Source of the DNA: UBA2421 sp002343075
GTDB lineage: Bacteria > Planctomycetota > Phycisphaerae > Tepidisphaerales > Tepidisphaeraceae
Assembly (NCBI GenBank): GCA_937982565.1
Contig: CALJLN010000039.1
Coordinates: 1-64,000, forward strand
Reading direction: 5' to 3'
Length of the DNA: 64,000 nt
Below the pieces are notes generated by a model. The model saw nothing but the letters and a program-made list of their open reading frames with translations, did no database searches and was not told the origin of the DNA. Positions 1 through 9,433 of the stretch are shown here, piece by piece. Made by a program: the position numbers and the translations under genes. Each line of letters begins with the position of its first letter. Position 1 is the stretch's first letter.

Positions 1-432
1 TGAAGGCCTCGATCGCGTCCGTCATTCCGATGCCTTCACTCCCAGCGCTGGCCTACCAATTCATGGGAGGCGGCACCACCGGGGTTCAACCGATTCTCGA
101 TAATTAGGACGATACCCCGGCGCTATTCTGGAAACATGGCGAACTTCGGAGCATTCTGCGGCTAAAATATTTCTGACGGGGGATGGAATTTAACAATTTT
201 CGTTGAAATAGCCGCGATCCGTGTTAACATGCATCGTGGATGGGAGTGAAGGTTGCTGAATTGGTTCATTGCGGGCGATTTGTCGTCCGAGTTCGGTGAA
301 CCCAGCGGCTAGTGCCCCTCCTTCGTTTTTTCGTTTAGACCTGACATTGTTATTGCGCGGGAATGCCGAAATCGTCCCACTAGGTCGGTCGTCAAACTGC
401 GCTAATTTTCTCTTTCCTTTCTGGAGGCTCGA
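1..432. other. Upstream noncoding stretch with possible 3' end of a preceding gene
   Basis: Two plus-strand frames are open from base 1: one stops at 107 (TAG) and one at 103 (TAA). Either could be the last 34 or so codons of a gene lying outside the window, and I cannot choose between them. The rest carries the leader of the PEP-CTERM gene that starts at 433. No other gene is convincing here. Confidence 0.4.
203..230 (+). promoter_or_regulatory. Possible sigma70-type promoter for the giant PEP-CTERM gene
   Basis: TTGAAA at 203-208 and TAACAT at 225-230 are separated by 16 bases. This would leave a leader of about 200 nucleotides before the ATG at 433. Both hexamers match the consensus only partly, so this is a weak call from pattern alone. 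Confidence 0.3.
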
Positions 433-3400
433 ATGCGTTCTGCGACTGCTCGTCACCTCGTCCTGTCGGCAGCGGCAATTGCCGTGCTGCCGGCAATCTC
501 GTCGGCTCAGCTTTATACTCGTGATGGTGGTGCTGCTACGCCCGCTGGCATGGTCAAGCACTCCGGGCCGTTGCACAACGGCTCGGCCAATCGGTTTGAC
601 ATCCGCCCCGGCGGGCTGCTCGGCGGACCTGAAGCAATCACCAATTGGACGGCGTTCGATGACGACTTCACCACCGATGGCTGCGGCGTAGTTCTCGCTC
701 TCGAACCCACTGGCGGAAACAACGGCTTTCTGACCGGTGCCAACTGGTCCAATGGTGTCCCCGGCGCGTTTGACACCGCCGTCTTCGGTGCCCCACCGGA
801 TGGCATCGGTGACTATACCGTTGACATCAGCGGCGTTGCGACCGTCGCGCAGATCGACCTCAGTAACCGCCGCGGCACCGACATCATCGACCAGACCAAC
901 GCTGGCGGAGGTTTCAACATTCCTGTCGGTTCGAGCATGCAGGTGAACTCCAACGGCTTCTTCCCAGAAATCGACGCCCGCTGGAAAAACACTTTCGGCG
1001 GCCTTTACTTTGGCCAGCGCATTCAGGCCAACATCATCGGCGGTGGTTCCCTGATCGTCTCCGGCCAGGCCGCCCCGGTCTGGCTTACAGGCAACAACAG
1101 CTTCTCTGGCGGATTGACCGTCCAGAATGGCATCGTGACTGTTGCCGACTTTGCTTCGACCGCCATCGGCGCATTCCAGCCCCCGGTGATCAGCGGAGGC
1201 CAGTTCGGCTCGGGCACGATCACCCTTGATGGCGGCACCATCCGGCTGTTCTCCAACCTCGCAACGCCTACTGTCATCAACGTCACGCAGCCAATGGTAC
1301 TCGGCGCAGGCGGCGGCACAATCGCCACCACCGTCTCGATGGGCAACATGACCGGCGTCATCAGCGGTAATGGTGACCTCACCTTCATCCGTGGCAACAC
1401 CAACACCAACCTTCAGGCTGCCAACACCTACACCGGCCTCACCCGCGTCGCCAGCGGTTCCTTGACCGTGGGCGGCACTGGTGGTCGTCTGGTCGGCACC
1501 TCAGGGCTTGACCTCAACGGCACCCTCACCGTCGCCAACGGCAGCGTCGGTGGCAACCTCGACCGCATCAATAACGCGGCGACCGTCACCTCGCGCGGTG
1601 GCATTTTGCGCGTCACCAGCAACGTCAGCTACGCTGAAACGTTCGGCAACTACAACGCGTTGCTTGGCGCGAACACGATTCTGATCACTACCGGCGTTTC
1701 CGGCACCGCCGACACCGTTGTCAACCTTGGCAACGTCACCCGGCAGAACAACGCAACCATCGTTGCGTTTGGTCGAAACCTCGGCCAGAACAACGGCACG
1801 CTCAGCACGCACCTGAACATGGCCAACGGCACTTCGCTGCTCGTCGGCACAGGTGTTGGCCCGACCGATCTGCCGGTCATTCCGTTTGGTGTCGCGATTT
1901 CCAATAACAGCAACACGGCGAATGCCGGCGGTGGTATCGCCTCACTGGCAACCTACGACGCCAACGGCTTCCGCCCGCTGACTGTTGCAGAACATCTCGT
2001 CAACACCACCGCTGGTGCAACGGCCCAGTCCAACATTCTTGTGAACCAGGCCGGCGCAACTGCGCTGGGAACCACCACCGTTGGTGCCCTGGCGATCTCC
2101 AGCCCGTCGGCTTCGCCTTTGGCACCGTCGGGAGCCGTGACTGCGGGTACGCTGACGCTCACCAAGGGTGTTCTTCTCAGCAACGCCCAGGGGAACAGCT
2201 TCACCGGCAACCTCACCAGCACCTACACCAACGGTGACGGCCGCCAGGAACTGATTCTTCAGTTGTACAGCGACAACAGCCCGACCGCGGGTACGACTCT
2301 CGCAGGCAACATCTTTGGCAACATCGACGTGACCAAGTCCGGCCCGGGCTCTTACTTCCCGACCGGTGCCAACACCTACACCGGCAAGACTGTTCTCAAC
2401 AATGGCCGAACCCTGTTTGCGGCCAACGTTCCGGCCTCTGGCCCGGGCGCGTTCGGCAACCCATCGGCTGCCAACGCAACCATCGAACTGCAGTCGTCGG
2501 CGACGAACCTCGCTGGCGGCGGCGCGGCCCAGACGCGTTTCCTCAATGAAACCGGCTCGCTGTCAGTTGGCCGACCGATTCGCGTCACCGGCAACGGTGC
2601 CTCTGGCGTGCTCGTCGGCTCTTTCGCTAACTTTAACACCGTGTGGCAGAACACCTTCACCGTCGATTCCGACGCTCAGGTCATCACCACCGGTTCGCAC
2701 GAATTCCGTGGCAACATCACCGGCGGCGGTCTGATCCGCGATAACGGCGGTGGCCGAACTGTCTTCGCCGGCGACAACTCCGGCTTCACCGGGACGATGA
2801 TCTTCAATCTCCCCGGCGGTGCCAATACGCAGGTCGTTATCGAGCCGACCGCTGTTCAGCCCTTCGGCACCGGTCGCGTTGAGATCGACGATGCAATGAC
2901 TTTCATCGCGCAGGCCGACATGACTGCCAGCAACGACTGGCTCGTGACCGGCGTGGGCTTCGGTTCATGGACCGGCGCAGGCAACACCACCCTCACCGGC
3001 GCGGTTGGCCTCGGCGAGTTCACCGCCCCGATCCGCGTGGGTAGCGGCGTGGGAACTGCCACCTCCGGCAAGCTCACCATCAGCGGCCCGATGAGCGGTG
3101 GTAACTTCTCATTGCTGGGCGTCGCCCTCGCTGGCGGTGGAAGCACTGACTTCACCACCGGCACCCTTGAAATCAGCGGCAACAACGCGCTGGATGGTTC
3201 GGTCTTCCTTGGCAGCAGTGCTGTCCTGGCTGGAACCGGAACCTGCACCAACGCCGCGGCTGCTGAAGTTCCGGCGGGTGTGCTCCGAGTCACCGGAAGC
3301 AACGCGCTGGGCATTCGCGATGTCTTCGTCAATGCTGAAGAATCAACCCTTCAGTTGGCGAATAACATCACCCTGTCGGCTGACAACGACTTCTTCCTCG

Positions 3401-4344
3401 CCGGCGACGGCATCGGAAGCGGCGCATCGGCCCTTGGCTCGCTTCACAACGCCTCGGGCAACAACACCATCGGTGGCGATCTCGTCTTCACCGACCATGT
3501 GACCGTTGATGGCACCATCAACACCGCCCAGACGATTCGCGTCGAATCTGGATCGTCGCTCACGCACACCGGCATCATGTTCGACATCACCACCGGTTCC
3601 GGCACGAACAGCAGCGCTGCAGTGCTCACCAAGCTCGGTGGCGGTGCTCTGACCGTGAGCCGGATCGCTGCAACGAACGATGCCAGCCTCGATCCGGATG
3701 ACAAGGTCGCCCTGGCTGGCCTCAACATCCAGGCTGGGCGTGTCAACGTGGCCCTCTCTGGCACGAACAACACCCCGGACACGACCAGTGCCGTTAACAG
3801 CCTGACGATTGCCGCCGGTGCGACCCTCGACCTCGGCAACAACTCACTGGTTGTGGATTACTCGGCCCTCAGCCCACGTGATGCGATTGAAACGCTCGTG
3901 GCGAGCGGCCGTGCAGGTGGCTCGTGGACGGGAACCGGCATCGCCAGTGCAGCGGCTGCTGCGGGCGCTCCGGGCAAGTTCGCGATCGGCGTGGCTGAAG
4001 TGGGCGACACCGCGTTCTCGGGCACCTTCCTGGGCGTCCCGATCGATGGCACCGCAGTCCTGCTTCGATACACCCTCGCCGGTGACTCGAACCTCGACGG
4101 GAGCGTCACCCTCGACGACTTCACCACCCTGGCAGCGTTCTTCGGCCTTTCCGGCCAACGCTGGGGTACCGGTGACAACAACTACGACGGAATCGTCAAC
4201 CTAGACGACTTCACCGCTTTGGCAGGCAACTTCGGCCAGAGCGCCGGCGACCTGGCCCGCGGAAGCGCGGTTCCGGAACCGGCCAGCTTCGGCCTGATTG
4301 GTCTGGCGATGGCAGGCCTCGCGGCCCGCCGCCGTCGCGCCTAA
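433..4344 (+). CDS. Giant secreted PEP-CTERM protein with autotransporter-type beta-strand repeats
   Basis: 1303 residues. An N-terminal signal peptide (about residues 1-25, ending near SSAQ) is followed by more than 1000 residues of low-complexity Gly/Thr/Asn/Ser sequence. This contains recurring units such as NTYTG and SGSLTVGG, typical of autotransporter-associated beta-strand repeats that form a passenger-like beta-helix. Two dockerin-like calcium-loop repeats lie at about 1215-1275 (GDSNLDGSV and GDNNYDGIV, each followed by LDDFT). The last 25 residues are a PEP-CTERM sorting signal: VPEP, a hydrophobic helix, then RRRR. The family inference is export by Sec, processing by an exosortase such as the one at 41010, and a surface or matrix location. 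GGAGG at 423-427, five bases before the ATG, supports the start. Function beyond surface structure is unknown. Confidence 0.9.
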   Translation: MRSATARHLVLSAAAIAVLPAISSAQLYTRDGGAATPAGMVKHSGPLHNGSANRFDIRPGGLLGGPEAITNWTAFDDDFTTDGCGVVLALEPTGGNNGFLTGANWSNGVPGAFDTAVFGAPPDGIGDYTVDISGVATVAQIDLSNRRGTDIIDQTNAGGGFNIPVGSSMQVNSNGFFPEIDARWKNTFGGLYFGQRIQANIIGGGSLIVSGQAAPVWLTGNNSFSGGLTVQNGIVTVADFASTAIGAFQPPVISGGQFGSGTITLDGGTIRLFSNLATPTVINVTQPMVLGAGGGTIATTVSMGNMTGVISGNGDLTFIRGNTNTNLQAANTYTGLTRVASGSLTVGGTGGRLVGTSGLDLNGTLTVANGSVGGNLDRINNAATVTSRGGILRVTSNVSYAETFGNYNALLGANTILITTGVSGTADTVVNLGNVTRQNNATIVAFGRNLGQNNGTLSTHLNMANGTSLLVGTGVGPTDLPVIPFGVAISNNSNTANAGGGIASLATYDANGFRPLTVAEHLVNTTAGATAQSNILVNQAGATALGTTTVGALAISSPSASPLAPSGAVTAGTLTLTKGVLLSNAQGNSFTGNLTSTYTNGDGRQELILQLYSDNSPTAGTTLAGNIFGNIDVTKSGPGSYFPTGANTYTGKTVLNNGRTLFAANVPASGPGAFGNPSAANATIELQSSATNLAGGGAAQTRFLNETGSLSVGRPIRVTGNGASGVLVGSFANFNTVWQNTFTVDSDAQVITTGSHEFRGNITGGGLIRDNGGGRTVFAGDNSGFTGTMIFNLPGGANTQVVIEPTAVQPFGTGRVEIDDAMTFIAQADMTASNDWLVTGVGFGSWTGAGNTTLTGAVGLGEFTAPIRVGSGVGTATSGKLTISGPMSGGNFSLLGVALAGGGSTDFTTGTLEISGNNALDGSVFLGSSAVLAGTGTCTNAAAAEVPAGVLRVTGSNALGIRDVFVNAEESTLQLANNITLSADNDFFLAGDGIGSGASALGSLHNASGNNTIGGDLVFTDHVTVDGTINTAQTIRVESGSSLTHTGIMFDITTGSGTNSSAAVLTKLGGGALTVSRIAATNDASLDPDDKVALAGLNIQAGRVNVALSGTNNTPDTTSAVNSLTIAAGATLDLGNNSLVVDYSALSPRDAIETLVASGRAGGSWTGTGIASAAAAAGAPGKFAIGVAEVGDTAFSGTFLGVPIDGTAVLLRYTLAGDSNLDGSVTLDDFTTLAAFFGLSGQRWGTGDNNYDGIVNLDDFTALAGNFGQSAGDLARGSAVPEPASFGLIGLAMAGLAARRRRA

Positions 4345-4422
4345 GCGGGTTTGCGTGACTCACGTGCGTGACTTAGGGGCCCTTGTGGCAGCCTGAATCG
4401 CGCGAAGGCCTAGATAAAGATT

Positions 4423-4464
4423 CCGCCCGGTGGAGTTCGCTCCACCGGGCGGTTTTGTTTTTTT
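4423..4464 (+). terminator. Strong intrinsic terminator of the PEP-CTERM gene
   Basis: A perfect 13-bp stem (4423-4435 with 4440-4452) closed by a UUCG tetraloop is followed by TTTT-G-TTTTTTT. It lies about 80 bases after the stop at 4344 and ends the transcript before the convergent araB gene. Confidence 0.95.
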
Positions 4465-4588
4465 AGTCGAGTCTGTCTTTGAATCGAGCCTCTTGCAGAC
4501 ACAGCACTCGCCCGAAACGACGCGATGCCAGCTCGGTAGAAATCGGTCAAACCCGCGCCCCAGGATCGAACGCTCGGCGTAGAGTGGT

Positions 4589-6223
4589 TTAGAGCTGCCG
4601 CATGATGTCGGCAACAATCCCCTGGCCGTCTGCAAGCCTGCGATAGAGCGGGTAGAGTTTCTCGTACGCCGCAGCGGCGGCGGGCGACGGGTGATACACG
4701 AGATCGGCCCGCTGCCTTGCCATCGCGGCGATGGCCGCCTGCATCGAGTCGTGTCCACCCTCGCGCCCGGCGGCCACGCAGCCGATGATAGCTGCTCCCA
4801 GTGCGACAGATTGATCGCTCTCGGGCAAGGCGATGGGGGCATTCAGCACATCGGCGTAGATTTGCATCAGCAGTGGGCTTTTCGCCGGAAGCCCGCCGGA
4901 GGCCACAAACTGCTTTACCGGCACGCCGGCAGTGCGCAGCGTCTCTACGATCCACCGAAGGCCAAAAGCGGTTGCTTCCATTAACGCGCGGTACATCTGT
5001 GCCGGCTGGGTTCCAAGCGTTACGCCGATAAATGCACCGGAGAGTCGGCCATCCATCAGGGGTGTCCGACAGCCGTTGAGCCAGTCGAGCGCCATCACGC
5101 CGTTGCTTCCGGGCGGAAGCAGTCTGGCCTGATCGTTAAGCGCCTGATGCGATAGCTTAAACGTGTTTACAAACCAGGCGAATGCATCACCCACACTCGC
5201 CTGTCCTGTTTCGTACCCAAAGTAGCCTGCCAGGATGCCGCCATCCACCACGCCGGCGATGCCGGGAGCCAGTCTCTCCGCGGCGCTGTTGATCATATGA
5301 CATGAACTGGTCCCCATGACGAGCACCATCGTGTCGGCCCCACCGACGCCCGCACCCGGCACGCCGGCATGCGCGTCGATGGTGGCCGCCGAGACAGGCG
5401 TTCCAGCGTCCAGACCCAGCAGCGCCGCGGCTGAAGCGCTCAGCTTCCCGGCTAGCTCACCGGGCGCCTTATGTGATCCATACAACTTTTTCGCAACCAC
5501 ATCGCTCATCGCTGGGTGTAAAGCGCCGAAAAACTCCCTCGATGGGTAGCCGGTCTGCTTATTCCACATCGCCTTATAGCCGGCCTGGCAGGTCGATCGC
5601 ACCATCCCCCCCAACCCGCTGGCTGGGAAGAGGCCGGTCGTCAACTGCCAGACAAACCAGTCGCCTGCTTCGATCCACACATCGGCCGCGGCATAGACCT
5701 CCGGCGCTCGACGGAGCGTTTCGAGGACCTTTGGAAAGAACCACTCAAGGCCGATCGCCCCGCCGTACCGATCAAGCCACGGTTCACGCCGCGCGGCGGC
5801 GATCCTGTTGATCATCGCCGTTTCTTCCTTTGCGGCGTGATGTTTCCAGAGCTTTGGCCAGGCAAGGGGCGTGCGGGCAAACTGTTCGGTCATGCAAAGC
5901 GGCGTGCCATCGGCCCAACATGGCAACACCGTGCAACTGGTAAAATCGACCCCGATCCCGGCTACATCCTCTACCTGCACGCCCGATGCACGCATCGCCT
6001 CCCCGCAGGCGGCGGCGGCGGAGTCGAGCCAGTCTTGCGGGTGCTGCAGCGCGTAGTCGGCGGGCAATGCCGATGCAGCATCGGTTGGCAGAAATCGATC
6101 GATCACGCCATGCGCATACAGTTTCGCCGCCTGACCAAGCACCCTGCCGTCGGCGGTGGTGACTACGACGACCCGGACCGACTCTGTTCCAAAGTCAAAA
6201 CCGATTGCCACGCGAGTTGCCAT
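4589..6223 (-). CDS. araB: Ribulokinase (FGGY carbohydrate kinase)
   Basis: 544 residues, the usual AraB length. It starts with the FGGY phosphate-binding motif GFDFGTES (residues 8-15) and carries the AraB-type stretches GIGVDFTSC and VMGTSSCHM, and a C-terminal ASGGLPAKSPL segment. The expected reaction is ATP-dependent phosphorylation of L-ribulose to L-ribulose 5-phosphate in the cytoplasm. The frame stays open upstream to 6718, but that part overlaps scpB on the other strand and has no kinase similarity, so the ATG at 6223 just before the FGGY motif is chosen. No araA or araD lies beside it. It is divergent from scpB across about 200 bases, which must hold both promoters. Confidence 0.92.
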   Translation of the reverse strand: MATRVAIGFDFGTESVRVVVVTTADGRVLGQAAKLYAHGVIDRFLPTDAASALPADYALQHPQDWLDSAAAACGEAMRASGVQVEDVAGIGVDFTSCTVLPCWADGTPLCMTEQFARTPLAWPKLWKHHAAKEETAMINRIAAARREPWLDRYGGAIGLEWFFPKVLETLRRAPEVYAAADVWIEAGDWFVWQLTTGLFPASGLGGMVRSTCQAGYKAMWNKQTGYPSREFFGALHPAMSDVVAKKLYGSHKAPGELAGKLSASAAALLGLDAGTPVSAATIDAHAGVPGAGVGGADTMVLVMGTSSCHMINSAAERLAPGIAGVVDGGILAGYFGYETGQASVGDAFAWFVNTFKLSHQALNDQARLLPPGSNGVMALDWLNGCRTPLMDGRLSGAFIGVTLGTQPAQMYRALMEATAFGLRWIVETLRTAGVPVKQFVASGGLPAKSPLLMQIYADVLNAPIALPESDQSVALGAAIIGCVAAGREGGHDSMQAAIAAMARQRADLVYHPSPAAAAAYEKLYPLYRRLADGQGIVADIMRQL

Positions 6224-6425
6224 CACGCATGTTCTAAGCGAAACCGCGGGCATCTCAAGACGCTCGCGAGCGACGAAGACCGAACCCGAGTGATCCAGTT
6301 GCCAACGCCGCTCCTTGCGGGTACTAACATCATGCAAATGATGCTTCGGCAAGGTAGCCGCTGCGCAAATAATGCAGGAAAATCGCTGAGAACGGCCGAT
6401 AACCCTTGAAGTCGGGAGGTCTGCC

Positions 6426-7367
6426 ATGATGCGACTTGTGCGGGATGAAGAACTGATGGACGTCGACCAGTTAGAGCAAACGCCAACCGTACGTCGGGCG
6501 CGCGGAAAGAAGATCAAGCCTGTGATGGTCGAACTGCCTGACGGAGAAGTCGGAGCACGAGACGAAGCCGCCGAAGTGACAGCGGCCGCTGACGGCACTT
6601 CGGTAAACGATATTGAGATCGGTGACGCACCAAGCCCAGTCGGTGAGCCCGTACTCGGCGCCGAATCCCACGATACGGCCGTTGCGATTGGCGCGCTGGA
6701 GGCGATGTTGTTTGCCACACATCACCCCCTGACGGCGGGAAGGCTCGCGGAGCTGCTGGGTCTGGATTCAACCAAGCCGATCCGGGGCGCAATTCGTTCG
6801 CTCAACGAGACTTACGCGTCGTCCAGCCGCGCTTTTCGCATCGAACAAGTGGCCGGCGGGTATCAAATGCTCACGCTACCCGAGCACGGGGAGTTGTTGA
6901 AACAGATGCACCAGAAGGAAATCGACGCAAAGCTTGGAAAGGCGGCGATGGAGACGCTGGCAATCATTGCCTATAAGCAACCGATCCTGCGGGCAGAGAT
7001 TGAGGCCATCCGCGGGGTGGCTTGCGGGGAGACCATTCGCAACCTGATGGAAAAGCATGTCGTCAAGATTGCAGGCCGTGCCGAAGAGCCGGGCCGCCCG
7101 ATTCTCTACGGAACAACCAGGCGTTTCCTGGAAGTCTTCGGCTTGAATAGCATCAAAGACCTGCCTCAGCCTGAGGCAGGGGCAGGCGTTGCGGATGCCA
7201 GTCGCAATCTGCAGAGCCGCATCGAACCGGTCACAGATGAGCCATCGCCAGCTGCGCGGCCAGCCGACGCACCTTCACAACTCGCGGAGGCGGAAAATCA
7301 GGCGGCGGAGTTTCAGGCGGCGGAGAGTCAGGTGCCCCCCGCTGACGCTAATGACCACGCGTTGTAA
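6426..7367 (+). CDS. scpB: Segregation and condensation protein B
   Basis: 313 residues, longer than typical ScpB (about 190). The conserved core runs from about residue 84 (ALEAMLFATHHPLTAGRLAE) to about 240. It contains paired winged-helix domains with LAIIAYKQP and EIEAIRGV, and ends in YGTTRRFLEVFGL. ScpB binds ScpA and the SMC ATPase in the chromosome-condensing complex. The extra residues are an acidic N-terminal tail (about 80) and an Ala/Glu/Gln-rich C-terminal tail (about 70) that look disordered. GGGAGGT lies five bases before the ATG at 6426. No scpA is next to it in this window. Confidence 0.93.
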   Translation: MMRLVRDEELMDVDQLEQTPTVRRARGKKIKPVMVELPDGEVGARDEAAEVTAAADGTSVNDIEIGDAPSPVGEPVLGAESHDTAVAIGALEAMLFATHHPLTAGRLAELLGLDSTKPIRGAIRSLNETYASSSRAFRIEQVAGGYQMLTLPEHGELLKQMHQKEIDAKLGKAAMETLAIIAYKQPILRAEIEAIRGVACGETIRNLMEKHVVKIAGRAEEPGRPILYGTTRRFLEVFGLNSIKDLPQPEAGAGVADASRNLQSRIEPVTDEPSPAARPADAPSQLAEAENQAAEFQAAESQVPPADANDHAL

Positions 7368-7462
7368 GCTCTGGTAACTCCCTCACACGGCAGCACAACG
7401 GTCACCACAATGGGGGCCACAATGCCACCGCTGCACCGTTGGATCGCATTGCCCGTTCCACG

Positions 7463-7717
7463 TCAGTCGGGTCGGTCGGCTGTGAACACGGCCTTGAACG
7501 CATCAAGTGAATCAAACCCAGCGGGCAGCCGGGCCGACTCTGCGAGCATGACAGGAATGCCATCCTTTATTGCGTAAGCCAGCCCGCCCGTTTCTGAAAT
7601 GAGCCAATCGCCTTCCTTGCGCAGCCGACTACGAGTCACCGGGCAGCGGAGAATCTCCATTAGGGCAGGATCAAACCGATTCGGGCTTTCCTCGATTGAT
7701 TCGGGTTTGTGCGACAT
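7463..7717 (-). CDS. Trm112-like/UPF0434 small protein
   Basis: 84 residues matching the Trm112 core: LMEILRCPVTRSRL near the N-terminus, then GLAYAIKDGIPVML. Eukaryotic Trm112 activates methyltransferases and has a zinc ribbon. Here only one of the four usual cysteines remains, so a zinc-free variant is likely, as in many bacterial members. Its start overlaps the end of the 7671-8411 gene by 47 bases in another frame, which suggests translational coupling. The exact partner is unknown. Confidence 0.75.
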   Translation of the reverse strand: MSHKPESIEESPNRFDPALMEILRCPVTRSRLRKEGDWLISETGGLAYAIKDGIPVMLAESARLPAGFDSLDAFKAVFTADRPD

Positions 7718-8411
7718 GCTTCAAACAGTATAGCGATTCGGCCAGCAACACTAGAGCCACGCCGTCGGGTTCTCCAGCATATTGAATCATGGTCGCGTTG
7801 AGAATGCCGCCGGCGACCTCCTGCGTCTGAGGATTGAGAGCGAAGGCATGAATCGCCCAGGGGTCTGCGGTGGCATGATCGGCCTGGATCTCGTCGCGAT
7901 GAAAGCTCGTGCCAAGTTCGACGACCTTCCAGGCAAGCGGATCGTCGCTCAAAGCAGCAAAGCTCGCGACACCGTGCAGCAGCACAAGCTCGTGAAACCA
8001 CCACGACTCGAGTTGATCCTCGGACGCAACGGTGGTGAAGGTTCGGCCATTGTGTGACTGGAGCAACTCAACGATCGACCCGACGCCCCCCGCCCCGGGC
8101 GATTGAGATTCGACGTATCGTCTCAGGTTTGTGAACAGTGCCTCAATGTGACCAATCGACCCAGCGGGCCGAACCTCGGCCGCGGCACGGTCGCCGTGCG
8201 GGCGAGTCGAGCTTGGTGGCAACAATGCGCGGGTGTAATCCAAAAATGCCGCGTGCTCGCGCCGCCGGGGGGTCAGCCGATCGGGTGACACTCCAGGGGC
8301 GGGGTCGCCGAGAAGCTGACGGGTCACACTCGCCGCCTCACCCGTTGCGACAGGTAACGCCTGTCGGATGGTCTGCTCCAGGAGGTTGATCCAGCGCTCT
8401 ACAAAGTCCAT
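7671..8411 (-). CDS. Hypothetical protein
   Basis: 246 residues, not recognised. It has no signal peptide or membrane segment. The middle contains an amphipathic helical region (GHIEALFTNLRRYVES) and a WWFHELVLLHG stretch, and the C-terminus is alpha-rich. It lies 30 bases after the sugE stop and overlaps the Trm112-like gene, so the three minus-strand genes probably form one transcript. No start-proximal Shine-Dalgarno is obvious at the ATG at 8411. Confidence 0.6.
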   Translation of the reverse strand: MDFVERWINLLEQTIRQALPVATGEAASVTRQLLGDPAPGVSPDRLTPRRREHAAFLDYTRALLPPSSTRPHGDRAAAEVRPAGSIGHIEALFTNLRRYVESQSPGAGGVGSIVELLQSHNGRTFTTVASEDQLESWWFHELVLLHGVASFAALSDDPLAWKVVELGTSFHRDEIQADHATADPWAIHAFALNPQTQEVAGGILNATMIQYAGEPDGVALVLLAESLYCLKHVAQTRINRGKPESV

Positions 8412-8441
8412 GGCTTCACACTGCAGAACCGGCCATGCTGG

Positions 8442-8762
8442 TCAGGGCGCTGAGAGCAGCTTCAAACCGACAATTCCCCCGACGATCATGAGGATGCACC
8501 CAATGCGCGCTGGCGCGGTGCTCTCGCCAAACACAGCCATGCCGACGATGGCCGTTCCGACCGCCCCAATACCGGTCCACACGGCGTAACCCGTGCCGAT
8601 CGGGATCGTCCGCACTGCCGTGGCGAGCAGCCACATGCTCACAGCCATCAGCGCGATGGTTATGACGCTCGGCCCGAGGCGAGTGAATCCGTGGGTATAC
8701 TTCAGCCCCGTCGCCCACCCGATCTCAAGAAGTCCCGCGATGACAAGAATGGTCCAAGCCAT
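8442..8762 (-). CDS. sugE: SMR-family guanidinium/quaternary-ammonium exporter
   Basis: 106 residues with four hydrophobic helices, the size of small multidrug resistance proteins. It is very close to E. coli SugE/Gdx along its length: an N-terminal MAWTILVIAGLLEIGWA with the essential Glu at residue 13, then GLKYTHGFTRLGPS, AVWTGIGAVG and GLKLL. Gdx-type members exchange guanidinium for protons across the inner membrane as antiparallel dimers. The ATG at 8762 is preferred over one six codons upstream because it aligns with SugE. I looked for a guanidine riboswitch upstream and saw none. Confidence 0.93.
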   Translation of the reverse strand: MAWTILVIAGLLEIGWATGLKYTHGFTRLGPSVITIALMAVSMWLLATAVRTIPIGTGYAVWTGIGAVGTAIVGMAVFGESTAPARIGCILMIVGGIVGLKLLSAP

Positions 8763-8826
8763 GCAGATGGTGTCGAGCAAATGATGGCGAAAATCAAGTT
8801 ATCGACAGCGGACCGACCCTCGCGGG

Positions 8827-9333
8827 CTAGTTTGCATTATCCGGCGTGGGAGCAGGAGCAGCCGCAGCCCCCATTCGCTTCAGCTCCCATGAAGTGCCCC
8901 GCCTTTGACCCGCCCGCGTGCCTTCGATCGACGCCTTCATCGTCGTTTGGTCGATCAGTTCGTACACAATCTTGTTTGGGAAATCGTGCTCGGGATTTTC
9001 AAACACGGCAGCCTTTCCATCAAACTGCGTCAGCTTAAACTCGGTCGGAGCCTTCCCGCCGGGCTGGGCGATGTAGTAAATCGCCTCGCCGCGCTGTTCG
9101 ATGCGACAGTATTCGAAGAAAACCGTGACATCACCTCGAATGGTGCGGCTCGCGCCAAGCATCCTCCCCGCGCGCGGGGGCGACCAGAATTCTGCCGTGC
9201 GCGTCTCGCCTTTGACAGACCCCCCCCCGCCGTGAATGAAACCCAGATCGGCAAGCTTGGCAGGCTGCGCCGGCTGCGTAGACGAATCCGCGGCCATCAT
9301 GCAGAGCAGGGCTAACGACATAACATAGTTCAT
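8827..9333 (-). CDS. DUF6265-like secreted protein
   Basis: 168 residues with a short N-terminal hydrophobic segment (MNYVMSLALLCMMAADSS) that looks like a signal peptide. The core has the features of DUF6265: FWSPPRAGRMLGASR, a FEYCRIEQRGEAIYYIAQPGG strand pair, and NPEHDFPNKIVYEL. The function of the family is unknown. Residues 34-37 are four glycines encoded across a nine-base G run (minus strand, 9220-9228), where the family normally has a tryptophan-containing segment. A frameshift or sequencing slip at this run is possible. Confidence 0.7.
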   Translation of the reverse strand: MNYVMSLALLCMMAADSSTQPAQPAKLADLGFIHGGGGSVKGETRTAEFWSPPRAGRMLGASRTIRGDVTVFFEYCRIEQRGEAIYYIAQPGGKAPTEFKLTQFDGKAAVFENPEHDFPNKIVYELIDQTTMKASIEGTRAGQRRGTSWELKRMGAAAAPAPTPDNAN

Positions 9334-9433
9334 ATCGATTCCTCCTGTTGGAGCTTAGTTGCCATGACAGTCGCCTTTGTGAGGCGGTAGTCGCATCCGG
9401 TCGGCCCTCGCGATGCACTTCAGGAGACCGCGA

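Noticed and set aside
61..107. A definite upstream gene end at 103 or 107
   Set aside because: Two frames are open to the window edge and neither shows a recognised protein family.
6224..6718. N-terminal extension of the araB frame
   Set aside because: It overlaps scpB on the other strand, shows no kinase similarity and precedes the natural FGGY start at 6223.
8763..8830. Guanidine riboswitch before sugE
   Set aside because: The expected paired short hairpins with ACGR loops were not seen.
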